64,000 nt of DNA from Dorea sp. 5-2 (lineage in GTDB: Bacteria > Bacillota > Clostridia > Lachnospirales > Lachnospiraceae). How positions within the stretch are numbered: position 1 is the first letter of the stretch; every line of letters starts with the position of its first letter. A program made the translations under genes and the position numbers. Below the pieces are notes generated by a model. The model was not told the origin of the DNA and searched no databases. It saw nothing but the letters and a program-made list of their open reading frames with translations. Below are positions 43,852 through 53,063 of the stretch, one piece after another. Location: positions 167,346 through 231,345 of the forward strand of contig NZ_KE159792.1 of assembly GCF_000403455.2 (NCBI RefSeq), read 5' to 3'.

Positions 43852-45795
43852 CTATCGGGGATCAGTGCGGAAAAATGCCGTCAACTCATCCCTGGTCTTC
43901 AGGAACTTCGTATCATTCGGATTGAAGCCCGGGTAATACAGTTCATTGATCAGCCGGAACACCAGTGTAGCGTCTTCCGGGCGGAGTGCCGCCATGATGA
44001 CGGTACGGATCTTATAGGAGTTCCGTTTGATCCGGTGCTCTAAGGTTGCGACAGAGAGGCAGGTCCTGGCGCTTGGGATGAGGGAATACATCAGGACGAT
44101 GCTTGGCTGAAAGGCGAAGGTCAGAAGGGATTCGCGCCGCAGGACCGCCGTAAGGTATTCCGGGGAGACGTAGCCGCTTTTGATGAAATCCATAGCAAGC
44201 ATTTCGATCACTTCAAAATAATTCTCCGTATCGATCCGTTCATGCCAGAAGGCTTCTTCGAATAATTCCCCCAGGGATGGCAGCGAAGAGTGGTACAGGC
44301 GGTTCAGCTGTGTCTTTAATATATGTGCGTCCAGATTCTCATAGTCTGCCCGGGTCAGGAAAGGGGACACCAGCAGCGTCTCACAGCCGTGCCGGGAGGT
44401 GATCTCTTTGTCGGCGGTGGTGATCACCAGGTCTGTCTCCGAGAAATCAAAGTTATCCTTCATGTATACAGGCAGCAGTGCGGTCAGGTCGATGTAGCTC
44501 TTGTATTTGCTGAGCAGCCGCTGCTTTAAGTCCCAGGAGGACGGCAGGTTCAGCTGTGACATGATAACGGTCCGAAGCTTCGGCGCGGTCCGGTTCAGGT
44601 AGGCGAGGGCGCCGGAGATACAGAATGACAGGTACAGAAGCTCCGTGTGATCCAGATAAGAGCCGTAGTAATCGAGAGCCAGCGGCTGGATGGAGGAAGC
44701 GATCTCGAATTCGATCAGGAACTGAGAGCGCGTCACGTCGTTATGGGTCGGTATGTCGTTGAAATAATGCACCGGAAGATCCAGATAGCGGAGATACTGA
44801 AGCAGGATGATATAGAAGTCCTCGTTTCCTGAGAAATCTATATGATAAGTTGCGGCAATTTCTGCGATATAGGTATCCGCAAGCCGGATAATGTCTTCGG
44901 AGAAGTACCGGCTGACCGTACGCATATTCAGAAGCCCGGCGTCAAGCCGCTTGCTGCAGGATACGTGCAGATAGATGTCTTCGCGCTCGATGGGAGGAAA
45001 GCTTATGGATAATTTCTGTTCCAGGGAATCGAGCAGGGCGTCTGCGGCAAGTACGGCATCGGGATCTTTATAAGTCCTGGTCAGCGGCTCGGTCAGCGGA
45101 TAGCCTTTGGAGAGCCGGTGATACATGATGACGACCGCCATATCCAGGTTGACCATGTTGACGTCTTCGATCTGGATGGCGTACCGTGTCAGGTGGAGAT
45201 TGATCTCCCGCATGATCAGATTGACGACATCCTCATCCAGGTACTGATAGTGATAATAGGTATTTCCCCGGGCGTTGTAATTCCAGTTTTCCGAAAAGAG
45301 CCGGTTGAGGATGGCGCGGCGTTTCCGCTCGTTTTTCTCGAAATAAATAGCGTTCCGGCTGCGGAAGAACCGTATGTGGGGCTCGGGCAGGATGTATTGC
45401 TTACGGAGTGCGCCAAGGTCATGCTCCAGAGTGGTGCGGCTTACGAACATCTCGTCTTCCAGATCGTAGAGGTCAAGGGGTTCGTCATAGAGGCTGAGCT
45501 GGAACGCGATATGTCTGACACGCTCGTCCCGAGAGAGAAAGGAACTGCTTGCCTGACTTAACCTTTTCAGAGTATCGGGATCGTCTGCCTCAAGGAGATA
45601 GCCGATACTCCGCTTGGAAACGACTCGGATCCCGTAACTTCTCAGGGCGTCATTGATCTCGGTGATATCGTTGCGGATCGTCCGTGAAGAGACATGGAGA
45701 TGGTTCGCAAGCTCTTCCCCGGTGGTGTAGAGTTTCCGGGACTTCAGATAGTGGAGCAGCTTGCGCTGCCTGAGAGATAACATGAGAGATTCCAT
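43852..45795 (-). CDS. BglG/PRD-type transcriptional regulator
   Basis: The 647-residue protein starts with two helix-turn-helix regions (SLRQRKLLHYLKSR...TGEELANHLHVSSRTIRNDI), as in HTH_11/Mga-type activators. Two PTS-regulation-like domains follow in the middle, then an EIIB-like segment (DLTALLPVYMKDN, DLVITTAD) and a C-terminal EIIA-like domain. Such proteins are activators controlled by phosphotransferase-system phosphorylation. AAGGAGG precedes the ATG. It is divergent from, and 178 bp away from, the aldolase operon and is the obvious regulator of it. Confidence 0.88.
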   Translation of the reverse strand: MESLMLSLRQRKLLHYLKSRKLYTTGEELANHLHVSSRTIRNDITEINDALRSYGIRVVSKRSIGYLLEADDPDTLKRLSQASSSFLSRDERVRHIAFQLSLYDEPLDLYDLEDEMFVSRTTLEHDLGALRKQYILPEPHIRFFRSRNAIYFEKNERKRRAILNRLFSENWNYNARGNTYYHYQYLDEDVVNLIMREINLHLTRYAIQIEDVNMVNLDMAVVIMYHRLSKGYPLTEPLTRTYKDPDAVLAADALLDSLEQKLSISFPPIEREDIYLHVSCSKRLDAGLLNMRTVSRYFSEDIIRLADTYIAEIAATYHIDFSGNEDFYIILLQYLRYLDLPVHYFNDIPTHNDVTRSQFLIEFEIASSIQPLALDYYGSYLDHTELLYLSFCISGALAYLNRTAPKLRTVIMSQLNLPSSWDLKQRLLSKYKSYIDLTALLPVYMKDNFDFSETDLVITTADKEITSRHGCETLLVSPFLTRADYENLDAHILKTQLNRLYHSSLPSLGELFEEAFWHERIDTENYFEVIEMLAMDFIKSGYVSPEYLTAVLRRESLLTFAFQPSIVLMYSLIPSARTCLSVATLEHRIKRNSYKIRTVIMAALRPEDATLVFRLINELYYPGFNPNDTKFLKTRDELTAFFRTDPR

Positions 45796-45914
45796 CTTGA
45801 CCTCCTTACATTTGAGAAAAATTTACTATAATGAAAATAATACGAGGGGGAGCGGGAGATGTCAATAGGGAAGCGGTGGTAAAATATTTCCTCTTTAAAG
45901 CGGAAAAAGGTTGT

Positions 45915-45944
45915 TTGATAGGAAGGCGGGGGCTGGTATAGAAT
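45915..45944 (+). promoter_or_regulatory. Promoter of the aldolase operon
   Basis: TTGATA (45915-45920) and TAGAAT (45939-45944) are separated by 18 bases, and GGAGG follows shortly before the start codon. An upstream dyad (TTTCC...GGAAA, near 45885-45907) could bind the divergent PRD regulator. Confidence 0.5.
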
Positions 45945-45973
45945 AGCCTTAGAAAGCGAAGGAGGTATTCAAA

Positions 45974-46618
45974 ATGAAATACGAAAAGATCAGAAAACAG
46001 GTATTAGAGGCTATTTTGGACGCAGTTGACCAGGGATTGATCAAGGGAACATCGGGAAATATTGCGTTAAGAGACGATGAAGAGGATGTAGTGGCGATTA
46101 CCCCGAGCGGGATACCGTATAAGGGAATGACACTTGAGGATATTGCGATAGTTGATCTGGACGGAAAGTGGCTGGAAGGAAATTATAAGCCGTCCTCTGA
46201 AGTGCCGATGCACACGGCGGTGCTCCGCGCAAGACCGGATATCAAGGCTACGGTACATACGCACGCGATGTTCGCGACCATCATGGCAATGGGAGACGAC
46301 GCAGAGTTAAAGCCGATCACGCCTCCGCAGTGTGAGTTCGTTCCGGTGGGGATCGTACCATTTACCATGCCGGGAAGCGACGAGGTGGCAGACAAGGTTG
46401 TGGAAGCACTTGGAACGGACGGAAGAGCGGTTCTTATCAAAAATCACGGAATGTTCTGCTGCGGCAAGAATATGAAGGCGGCTATGGCGGCTACGGAGTA
46501 TACGGAAGAGATGGCAGTGACCACTTTATATGCGAAGATTCTTGGTACATACGAGCCGATGCCGGAGGAAGGCGTGCAGAAGATGAAGGAACTGATCGCG
46601 GCTGACCAGGCAGTGTAG
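45974..46618 (+). CDS. Class II aldolase/adducin-family protein (fuculose-phosphate aldolase-like)
   Basis: The 214-residue protein has the zinc-binding HTHAMFA motif, the preceding SSEVPMHTAVLRARPD helix and KNHGMFCCGK. These are the signatures of L-fuculose/L-ribulose-phosphate-type enzymes and related aldolases. It would cleave a phosphorylated sugar or hydroxyacid to dihydroxyacetone phosphate and an aldehyde. It is first in an operon with an iron alcohol dehydrogenase 18 bp downstream, which could reduce the aldehyde product, as lactaldehyde reductase does in fucose breakdown. The fuculokinase and isomerase are absent here, so the substrate is open. Confidence 0.88.
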   Translation: MKYEKIRKQVLEAILDAVDQGLIKGTSGNIALRDDEEDVVAITPSGIPYKGMTLEDIAIVDLDGKWLEGNYKPSSEVPMHTAVLRARPDIKATVHTHAMFATIMAMGDDAELKPITPPQCEFVPVGIVPFTMPGSDEVADKVVEALGTDGRAVLIKNHGMFCCGKNMKAAMAATEYTEEMAVTTLYAKILGTYEPMPEEGVQKMKELIAADQAV

Positions 46619-46636
46619 GAAAGGGGAAGAGAGCAG

Positions 46637-47782
46637 ATGGCAAGTGAATTTTTCGTAAGCAGTAACGTTGTGTTTGGCAGGGACTCCGTGAAGGAGCTGC
46701 CGAACATGCTGAAGGAATATGAAGCGAAGAACGTCATGGTAGTCTATGACGCAGGCGTTAAGATGGCGGGAATCGCCGAGAAGGTACTGGCAGAGGTTGA
46801 GAAGGCAGGGGTGAAGGTTACGGTCTTTGACGGTGTGATCCCCAATCCGACCAACGAAGTGGTAGAAGAAGCGGCTAAGATCGCCCACGAAGAAGAGATC
46901 GATGTGTTTGTCGCAGTAGGAGGCGGAAGCAGCATCGACCTTACGAAGGCAGTCAACATCCTGATGACGAATCCGGGACCGATCGGACAGTACGGCGGGA
47001 TCGGCATGGTGAAGAAGCCGGTACTTCCGCTGATCGCGATCCCGACCACGGCGGGGACATCCAGTGAGATCACCAATGTGGTGGCGCTGACAGATACGGA
47101 GGCGGTGTGCAAATATGTGATCATCGACAATAAGATCGTTGCAAATAAGGTGATCGCCGATCCGGAATTTACGAAGACTATGCCGCCGTCTGTCACAGCG
47201 GCGACAGGTATGGACGCCATCACCCATGCGGTGGAGAGTTATATCTCCAATATGGCTACGCCGCTTACGGAATACCATTCTCTGAAAGGGCTCCAGATAT
47301 TCTATAAGAATCTGCCGAAGGCTGTTGCGGATGGTTCGGATATGGAAGCAAGGGAACAGATGATGCTCGGCTGTATCATCGCAGGCTTTGGATTCTCCAA
47401 TGCGAATCTGGGACTGGTTCATGGGATCGCCCACACGCTCAGCGCTCATTTCCATCTGGCGCACGGAATGGCAAATGCGACGGTGCTTCCGTATGTAATG
47501 GAATACAATGCAGACAGTTGCCCGCAGAAGATGATAGAGCTTGCCCGTGCGATCGGCCTTCCGGTATCCGGTAATGCAGACGAGGATAAGCTGCTTCTGG
47601 CAAAGGAGCTTCGGAAGCTTACGAAGGAGCTTGGGATCAAGACATTGTCAGAGCAGGGGATCGAAGAGAAGGATCTCGACATGCTGGCGGAGGATGTGCT
47701 GAAAGAACCTGTACTGAATTTCAATCCGAAGCAGGGCGTGACGAAGGAAGATGTGCTTGCGATCTTGCACAAGGCGATGTAA
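46637..47782 (+). CDS. Iron-containing alcohol dehydrogenase
   Basis: The 381-residue protein shows a GGGSSIDLTKAVN nucleotide-binding loop and the iron-binding pattern GMDAITHAVESYIS with HGIAHTLSAHFHLAHGMANA. These are features of group III dehydrogenases such as lactaldehyde reductase and 1,3-propanediol dehydrogenase. It reduces aldehydes with NAD(P)H. It sits 18 bp after the aldolase gene, consistent with disposing of the aldehyde that enzyme releases. Length is typical. Confidence 0.92.
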   Translation: MASEFFVSSNVVFGRDSVKELPNMLKEYEAKNVMVVYDAGVKMAGIAEKVLAEVEKAGVKVTVFDGVIPNPTNEVVEEAAKIAHEEEIDVFVAVGGGSSIDLTKAVNILMTNPGPIGQYGGIGMVKKPVLPLIAIPTTAGTSSEITNVVALTDTEAVCKYVIIDNKIVANKVIADPEFTKTMPPSVTAATGMDAITHAVESYISNMATPLTEYHSLKGLQIFYKNLPKAVADGSDMEAREQMMLGCIIAGFGFSNANLGLVHGIAHTLSAHFHLAHGMANATVLPYVMEYNADSCPQKMIELARAIGLPVSGNADEDKLLLAKELRKLTKELGIKTLSEQGIEEKDLDMLAEDVLKEPVLNFNPKQGVTKEDVLAILHKAM

Positions 47783-47821
47783 GAGCCGGGCTGTAAGAGC
47801 CGGCGATGAAGGAGCGTATAT

Positions 47822-49798
47822 ATGGAAAATAAATGTCAATGTAATAAGGGAAAGGAATTATATCCGCACTTATTCTCACCTCTGAGGCTTGGGAATATCC
47901 GGATGAAGAACCGGATCATCTGTGCGCCTACAAGTCCGAGCATGATCGATCTGAACGGCCACTTTACGCCGGAGATGATCGCTTATCTGGAAGAGAAGGC
48001 AAAGGGCGGTGCGGGAGTCGTTACATACGGGGAAGCTATCGTGCATTCCGTTACCGGAAAGTCCCACAACAAGCAGCTGCAGTTGGATGCCTTCGGCGTG
48101 CGACAAGGGATGACAGAGGCGGCAAGGGCGGTACATAATGCAGGCGCATATGCCAACATCCAGCTTTCCCACGGCGGAATGTACGGCGGGCTTGCCAGTG
48201 TCGGCGGCGACGTGGAGACCTGTTCGGTTGCTTATGGTCCCAGTGATATGACGATGCCGGCGGGCGAGGTAAAGGAGATGCCAAGAGAGCTGATCTATGA
48301 GATCATCGAGTCTTACGGGAAAGCGGCGAAGCTGTGCAAGGAAACGGGATTTGACATGGTACAGGTGCACGCGGCGCACGGCTGGCTGTTCTCACAGTTC
48401 TTGTCTCCGGTATGGAACCGGCGTACGGATGAGTTCGGCGGTTCTCTTGAAAACCGTGCGAGGTTCTTTACGATGGCAGTGGATGCGGTAAGGAAAGCGG
48501 TTGGTCCGTTGTTCCCGATCGAGGCGCGTATCTCCGGAGATGATTTTACGGCAAACGGACTGGGGCTTGCGGATTGCATCCGTGTGGCGGAGATGATCGA
48601 TGATAAGGTGGATCTGATCAATGTTTCCTGCGGAAATCATGAAGACCCGGATGTGTTCTGCCGGACACATCCGTCCGCATTCTATCCGCGCGGGGTGAAT
48701 GTATATCTGGCGGCGGAGATCAAGAAGCATGTGAAGACTCCGGTTGCCTGCGTAGGTTCCTTGAATGACCCGGCACAGATGGAAGAGATCCTGGCAAGCG
48801 GGCAGGCAGACGCGGTGGAGATTGGGCGTGCAAGCCTTGCCGATCCCTATCTCCCGGCAAAAGCCCTGGCAGGCTGTGCGGATGATATCACGCCATGTCT
48901 TAGGTGTTATGAATGCTTCGGCGCAACCGGAGAACTGGAGATGGTGAAGTGTGCGGTGAACCCGACGATGGGAGAGCAGTTAGCGGCAAAGCTTCCCAAA
49001 GAGAAACCGGAGCGCGTCAAGAGAGTTCTGGTGGCGGGAGGCGGCCCTGCAGGAATGGAAGCTGCCATTACCGCGGCAGGAAGAGGGCATGCGGTAACGA
49101 TCGTGGAGAAGTCGGGGCGGCTCGGCGGCAATCTGCACCCTGCGGGAGCGGCGTATTTTAAAGAGGATATCAGGAAACTGATCTGCGTGTTAGAGAAGAG
49201 AGTAGAGCGCGCGGGTGTGAAGGTGATCCTGAATACGGAGGTCACACCGGATTATGTGAAGGGATTCGCACCGGATGTCCTGTTCGTGGCGATCGGCGCC
49301 AATGAGCTTCGTCCTCCGATCAAGGGGATCGAGTCCGAGCATGTGGTCATGGCGATCGACGCAGAGCTTCATCCTGAGAAATTAGGACAGAAGGTTGCGG
49401 TTATGGGCGGAGGACTTGTGGGCGCAGAAGGCGCGGTAGGTTTCTGTCATGAGGGCAAAGAGTGTACGGTCATTGAGATGAAGCCGGTGATCGCGGAAGA
49501 AGTGAATTCTTTCTACCGAGGAGGTCTTATGCCGGAAGTAGAGAAGTCAGCGAAATGTTTTGTGAATACGAAGGTAAAAGAGATCGTTCCGGAAGGCGTG
49601 TTATGTGAGCGTGACGGAGAAGAATTCACAGTGGAGGCGGACACGGTGGTCTGTGCGCTGGGGTTCCGGTCTCCGTATGAGAAGGTGGATGAACTTGCGG
49701 ATCTGGCGGAGGAATCCTATATCATAGGGGACTGCAAGAAGGTAGGAAAGATCTACGATGCGATGAATACGGCATATTATAGTGCATTACGGGTGTAA
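47822..49798 (+). CDS. NADH:flavin oxidoreductase, Old Yellow Enzyme/2,4-dienoyl-CoA reductase type
   Basis: The 658-residue protein has an FMN-binding OYE barrel (LFSPLRLGNIRMKNRI, AHGWLFSQFLSPVWNRRTDE, EIGRASLADP). A 4Fe-4S Cys set follows (CLRCYECF...KCAVNP). The C-terminal half binds FAD/NAD(P)H (RVLVAGGGPAGMEAAITAA and VAVMGGGLVGAEGAV). This is the architecture of FadH, BaiCD-like and trimethylamine dehydrogenase-like enzymes, which reduce activated C=C bonds in anaerobes. In this operon it may reduce an enoyl or enone intermediate. The substrate is unknown. Confidence 0.9.
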   Translation: MENKCQCNKGKELYPHLFSPLRLGNIRMKNRIICAPTSPSMIDLNGHFTPEMIAYLEEKAKGGAGVVTYGEAIVHSVTGKSHNKQLQLDAFGVRQGMTEAARAVHNAGAYANIQLSHGGMYGGLASVGGDVETCSVAYGPSDMTMPAGEVKEMPRELIYEIIESYGKAAKLCKETGFDMVQVHAAHGWLFSQFLSPVWNRRTDEFGGSLENRARFFTMAVDAVRKAVGPLFPIEARISGDDFTANGLGLADCIRVAEMIDDKVDLINVSCGNHEDPDVFCRTHPSAFYPRGVNVYLAAEIKKHVKTPVACVGSLNDPAQMEEILASGQADAVEIGRASLADPYLPAKALAGCADDITPCLRCYECFGATGELEMVKCAVNPTMGEQLAAKLPKEKPERVKRVLVAGGGPAGMEAAITAAGRGHAVTIVEKSGRLGGNLHPAGAAYFKEDIRKLICVLEKRVERAGVKVILNTEVTPDYVKGFAPDVLFVAIGANELRPPIKGIESEHVVMAIDAELHPEKLGQKVAVMGGGLVGAEGAVGFCHEGKECTVIEMKPVIAEEVNSFYRGGLMPEVEKSAKCFVNTKVKEIVPEGVLCERDGEEFTVEADTVVCALGFRSPYEKVDELADLAEESYIIGDCKKVGKIYDAMNTAYYSALRV

Positions 49799-49857
49799 GA
49801 GAAAGAGCGGCGCTTGGCGCGTAGATTCAAGATATAAAAGTCAGGAGGAGATCAGAG

Positions 49858-50907
49858 ATGAAGAAGCAATTAGTTTTGTGTACACAGCTTCCGGAAAAGA
49901 GGATGGAAGAGATCCGGGAATATTGTGATGTTACGATTGCCGGTGAATTAAAGCATGGTAAGGGAAATGTTACGGAAGAGGTGGTCCGTGAGGAATGTAA
50001 GGGGTATGAGATCGTAGTGTTAGGCGACGAGAACGCAGGATCGGATACCCTTGGCGAATGGATCGATTCCGGCATGAAGTTTATCGGCGTGGCGAAGGGG
50101 ACTCCGGTGACGGTAGATAATGAGACGCTTAAGAAGGCAGAGATTCCGTTGTCCTATACGCCGGGAAGGAACCGTGTGGCGGTAGCGGAATTCAACATCG
50201 GATTGATGCTTGCAGTTTCAAGAAAGTTGGCGCTGTCGGCAGCCGGGCTCCAGAAAGGGGAACACTTAGGCGAGCCGATGGAAGATATCTACGATGTGCC
50301 GGATGTTAAGAATGTCATCTGGGGTCCTCTGGATGAGAATCATCCTTTTACAGATTATGGGATCGGGTTCGAACTGTATGGAAAGAAGCTTGGAATCGCA
50401 GGCTACGGCGCTATCGGACGGGAGGTTGCCGTGAGGGCGAAAGCATTTGGCATGGAGATCCTGGCATATGACCCGTATATGCTTGCGGAGAAGATCGAAG
50501 CGGACGGCGCCAGGGCGGTAGATCTCGGCACGATGCTTGCCGAAAGCGATATGGTAAGTATTCATCTTCCGGTGGTGGAGTCGACGAAGGGGATCGTGAA
50601 TAAAGACTGGTTCTCGAAGATGAAGCCGACGGCGATCCTGATCAACACGGCGAGGGCGGCGGTCATTGACCAGAAGGACTTTGTAGAAGCGCTTCAGAAC
50701 GGAACCATCGGAGGAGCGGCGATCGACGTGTACTGGAAGGAGCCGGTTCCGGCAAATCATCCGCTGCTTTCTATGAGAAATGTGGTATGTACGCCGCACA
50801 TGGCGGGGCTTACCACAGATGTGGATAACTGGTCCGGAGAAATGATGTCGCAGGAAGTGCTGGCGTACTTAAGAGGTGAGGAACGCAAGTATATCTGGAA
50901 GAGATAA
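49858..50907 (+). CDS. D-2-hydroxyacid dehydrogenase family protein
   Basis: The 349-residue protein has the NAD-binding GYGAIGREVAVRAKAFG motif and the catalytic set of the D-isomer-specific family: Arg in NTARAAVIDQ, Glu in IDVYWKEP and His in CTPHMAG. It resembles phosphoglycerate or erythronate-type dehydrogenases and would interconvert a 2-keto acid and its D-2-hydroxyacid. It is the fourth gene of the aldolase operon. AGGAGG precedes the ATG. Confidence 0.9.
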   Translation: MKKQLVLCTQLPEKRMEEIREYCDVTIAGELKHGKGNVTEEVVREECKGYEIVVLGDENAGSDTLGEWIDSGMKFIGVAKGTPVTVDNETLKKAEIPLSYTPGRNRVAVAEFNIGLMLAVSRKLALSAAGLQKGEHLGEPMEDIYDVPDVKNVIWGPLDENHPFTDYGIGFELYGKKLGIAGYGAIGREVAVRAKAFGMEILAYDPYMLAEKIEADGARAVDLGTMLAESDMVSIHLPVVESTKGIVNKDWFSKMKPTAILINTARAAVIDQKDFVEALQNGTIGGAAIDVYWKEPVPANHPLLSMRNVVCTPHMAGLTTDVDNWSGEMMSQEVLAYLRGEERKYIWKR

Positions 50908-50951
50908 TGTACTAGAAAGTTATAGACTATTTAAGAAGGAGACGTAAGAAA

Positions 50952-52130
50952 ATGGGAAATGAAAGAAATAAGAAGGTAATAGCGGCGGGCCTGCTGGTGA
51001 TGTCACTTACAATGGCATGTAACAGCGCCCTGGCGCCAATCCTTGCGGAGGTGGGCAAGTTCTTTCCGGATGCAGGAGATTCGGCGATCCAGATCGTACT
51101 GACACTCATTAACCTGACAACATTACCGGCGATGATCCTGGAGCCTATGCTGGAGCCAAAGATCACGAAGAGGGATATCGCAGTGATCGGTACGGCGCTT
51201 ATGCTGCTCGGCGGCTTGATGCCGCAGGTACTCAACAGCCAGCTCTGGATGCTGTATGCGGCAAGTATCGTGATCGGCGTAGGTCTTTCCTTTGTAGTAG
51301 TAACAAGCTCTTCTCTGATATCCGATTACTTTACCGGTCTTGACAAGTCCAGAGTCATGGGCTTCCAGTCTATATTTGTAAGTATCGGCGGAACGATCAT
51401 TGCCAAGGGCTCGGGGATCCTGACGGCAATGGCAGGATGGAAGAGAGGATATCTGGTATTCCTGATCGCCCTTCCGATCATTATCATCATCCTTTTGACG
51501 GTACCGAAGGGCGAGACGACGCCCAAAGCGGAAAAAGGAGAGAAATCAGGCGTCTCAGGAAGCATGGTATACTTTGGAGCGCTCTGCCTGATCACGGGGA
51601 TCTTCGTTGCAACCTTTAACACGAATATCGCAATGTACATCGACCGCAAGGGGATCGGCGACGCCAGTACGGCAGGAACGGTTGCGTCTATCATGCAGGT
51701 GATCGGGATCATCGGAGGCCTTATGCTTGGATTCGTTGTAAAGACCTTCAAGCGGTTCACCATCGGAGCTTCGATCCTTGTGATGGCGGCAGGTACGGCT
51801 CTGGTAGGCATGACGACAAGTTTCCCGATGATCTGTGCAGGAGCAGTATTGGTAGGGATCGGATTTGCCATCCGAAACCCGGGCGCGGTTACGTTTGGAG
51901 CCAATATGGTTCCGGCGGCGCAGGCGTCCCTTGCGATCGCGATCATCTCTGCAACCTATAACGTAGGAAACTTTATCTCCGCATATGTGGTGAATCCGGT
52001 GGCAAATATGCTGGGAGAAGATATCGCGAATCGGTTCATCGTGTCTGCGGCAGCGTTGGCGGTAATCGGTATCGTGGCTTGTGTGAAGGCGCCGACGACA
52101 GACGCCCAGGCGTTGGATTCACAGAATTAG
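50952..52130 (+). CDS. MFS transporter of the aldolase operon
   Basis: The 392-residue protein has about twelve hydrophobic segments and short loops typical of the major facilitator superfamily (for example VIGTALMLLGGLMPQVL, MGFQSIFVSIGGTII). Position at the end of the catabolic operon suggests it imports the operon's substrate. No substrate can be read from the sequence. AAGGAG precedes the ATG. Confidence 0.88.
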   Translation: MGNERNKKVIAAGLLVMSLTMACNSALAPILAEVGKFFPDAGDSAIQIVLTLINLTTLPAMILEPMLEPKITKRDIAVIGTALMLLGGLMPQVLNSQLWMLYAASIVIGVGLSFVVVTSSSLISDYFTGLDKSRVMGFQSIFVSIGGTIIAKGSGILTAMAGWKRGYLVFLIALPIIIIILLTVPKGETTPKAEKGEKSGVSGSMVYFGALCLITGIFVATFNTNIAMYIDRKGIGDASTAGTVASIMQVIGIIGGLMLGFVVKTFKRFTIGASILVMAAGTALVGMTTSFPMICAGAVLVGIGFAIRNPGAVTFGANMVPAAQASLAIAIISATYNVGNFISAYVVNPVANMLGEDIANRFIVSAAALAVIGIVACVKAPTTDAQALDSQN

Positions 52131-52183
52131 TAAAAGTCCGGAAATGTGCGCAGATTTTGCACAGAGTTAGGAATTAGATGAGC

Positions 52184-52262
52184 AAACCGCGCAGATCCAT
52201 GCAGAGTATAGTGGAAGGATGATGAGATCTACAACTATATTCGGCGGGATCTGCGCGGTTTT
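52184..52262. terminator. Terminator-like inverted repeat between convergent genes
   Basis: AACCGCGCAGATCC (52185-52198) pairs with GGATCTGCGCGGTT (52247-52260) around a long, partly self-complementary loop, with T-runs on both outer sides. Confidence 0.7.
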
Positions 52263-52277
52263 TAGCGGTTGGGGATC

Positions 52278-53057
52278 TCAACAGTCCATATAATAATTAT
52301 AGTGATAACGGACTGTATAAGGAATATTTTTCTCTTTTAATTTTTGGTCAATAATTTCTTTATTCCGATCATTTTCCATCAGGTTAATGGTCTGCATCAG
52401 CCCGTCTGCAACATCCTTAAATTGTTCCGCCGGAATTCCCACCGCCATTTCTTCGTCTTTCCATCCGGCTCTATGTCTTGTGCCTATACAAAGAAGAGAT
52501 AGGTTCATGTCTTTTAAAATATATGGACGTCCGGTGCATTCCAGACAGACAGCCTGATTGCCGATAAGATTCACGGATTTTGGCATACCATAGTGATAGG
52601 CGTATCCCTGAACGATCCGCATACAGTTGTATGGACTGGAGATGATTAAAATAACATCGGGAAAATCATGGAATTGTTCGATCGGTGCGGTTAAGATCCC
52701 GTACTGTTCTTCGTCTGCGTATACCAACTCTTCCCGTACGGTTCTGGAAAGTTCGGCATCTTTATACAGCCCTAGCCTGGACCAGTTTGCGCCGTGATCA
52801 TTATACAGCTCGGCGGATTCGATACCGAGCGCCCGAGGAGCGCTTCTGCACAGAAAATCTTCATTTCTGGCTTTTATCCGATTCCCGTTTGTTGCCGCCG
52901 CGATCATCTGGCAATAGTTTATGGGACGTTTTAGGACTGCGGCGTCGGCAGTTTCAAATTGAGCGGCATCTTTAAGGTGTTTGACGCCGACCGCTTTCCT
53001 GTCTAATTCCAGGGTGCAATACAGCTGATCAACGGCGTTTTTCCATTTTTCGTTCAT
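52278..53057 (-). CDS. DUF169 family protein
   Basis: The 259-residue protein matches DUF169: a KRPINYCQMIAAA segment with Cys, FLCRSAPRALGI, a central DVILIISSPYNCMRIVQGYAY strand-helix, and AVGIPAEQF near the C-terminus. Several conserved Cys suggest a metal or cluster site. The function of the family is unknown. It lies 6 bp after the substrate-binding lipoprotein gene in the leftward ABC transporter operon, so a link to the transported compound is likely. Confidence 0.82.
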   Translation of the reverse strand: MNEKWKNAVDQLYCTLELDRKAVGVKHLKDAAQFETADAAVLKRPINYCQMIAAATNGNRIKARNEDFLCRSAPRALGIESAELYNDHGANWSRLGLYKDAELSRTVREELVYADEEQYGILTAPIEQFHDFPDVILIISSPYNCMRIVQGYAYHYGMPKSVNLIGNQAVCLECTGRPYILKDMNLSLLCIGTRHRAGWKDEEMAVGIPAEQFKDVADGLMQTINLMENDRNKEIIDQKLKEKNIPYTVRYHYNYYMDC

Positions 53058-53063
53058 AATATC

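Noticed and set aside
46526..47464. Long leftward frame across the dehydrogenase gene
   Set aside because: Shadow of a G+C-rich coding strand; composition and content are not protein-like.
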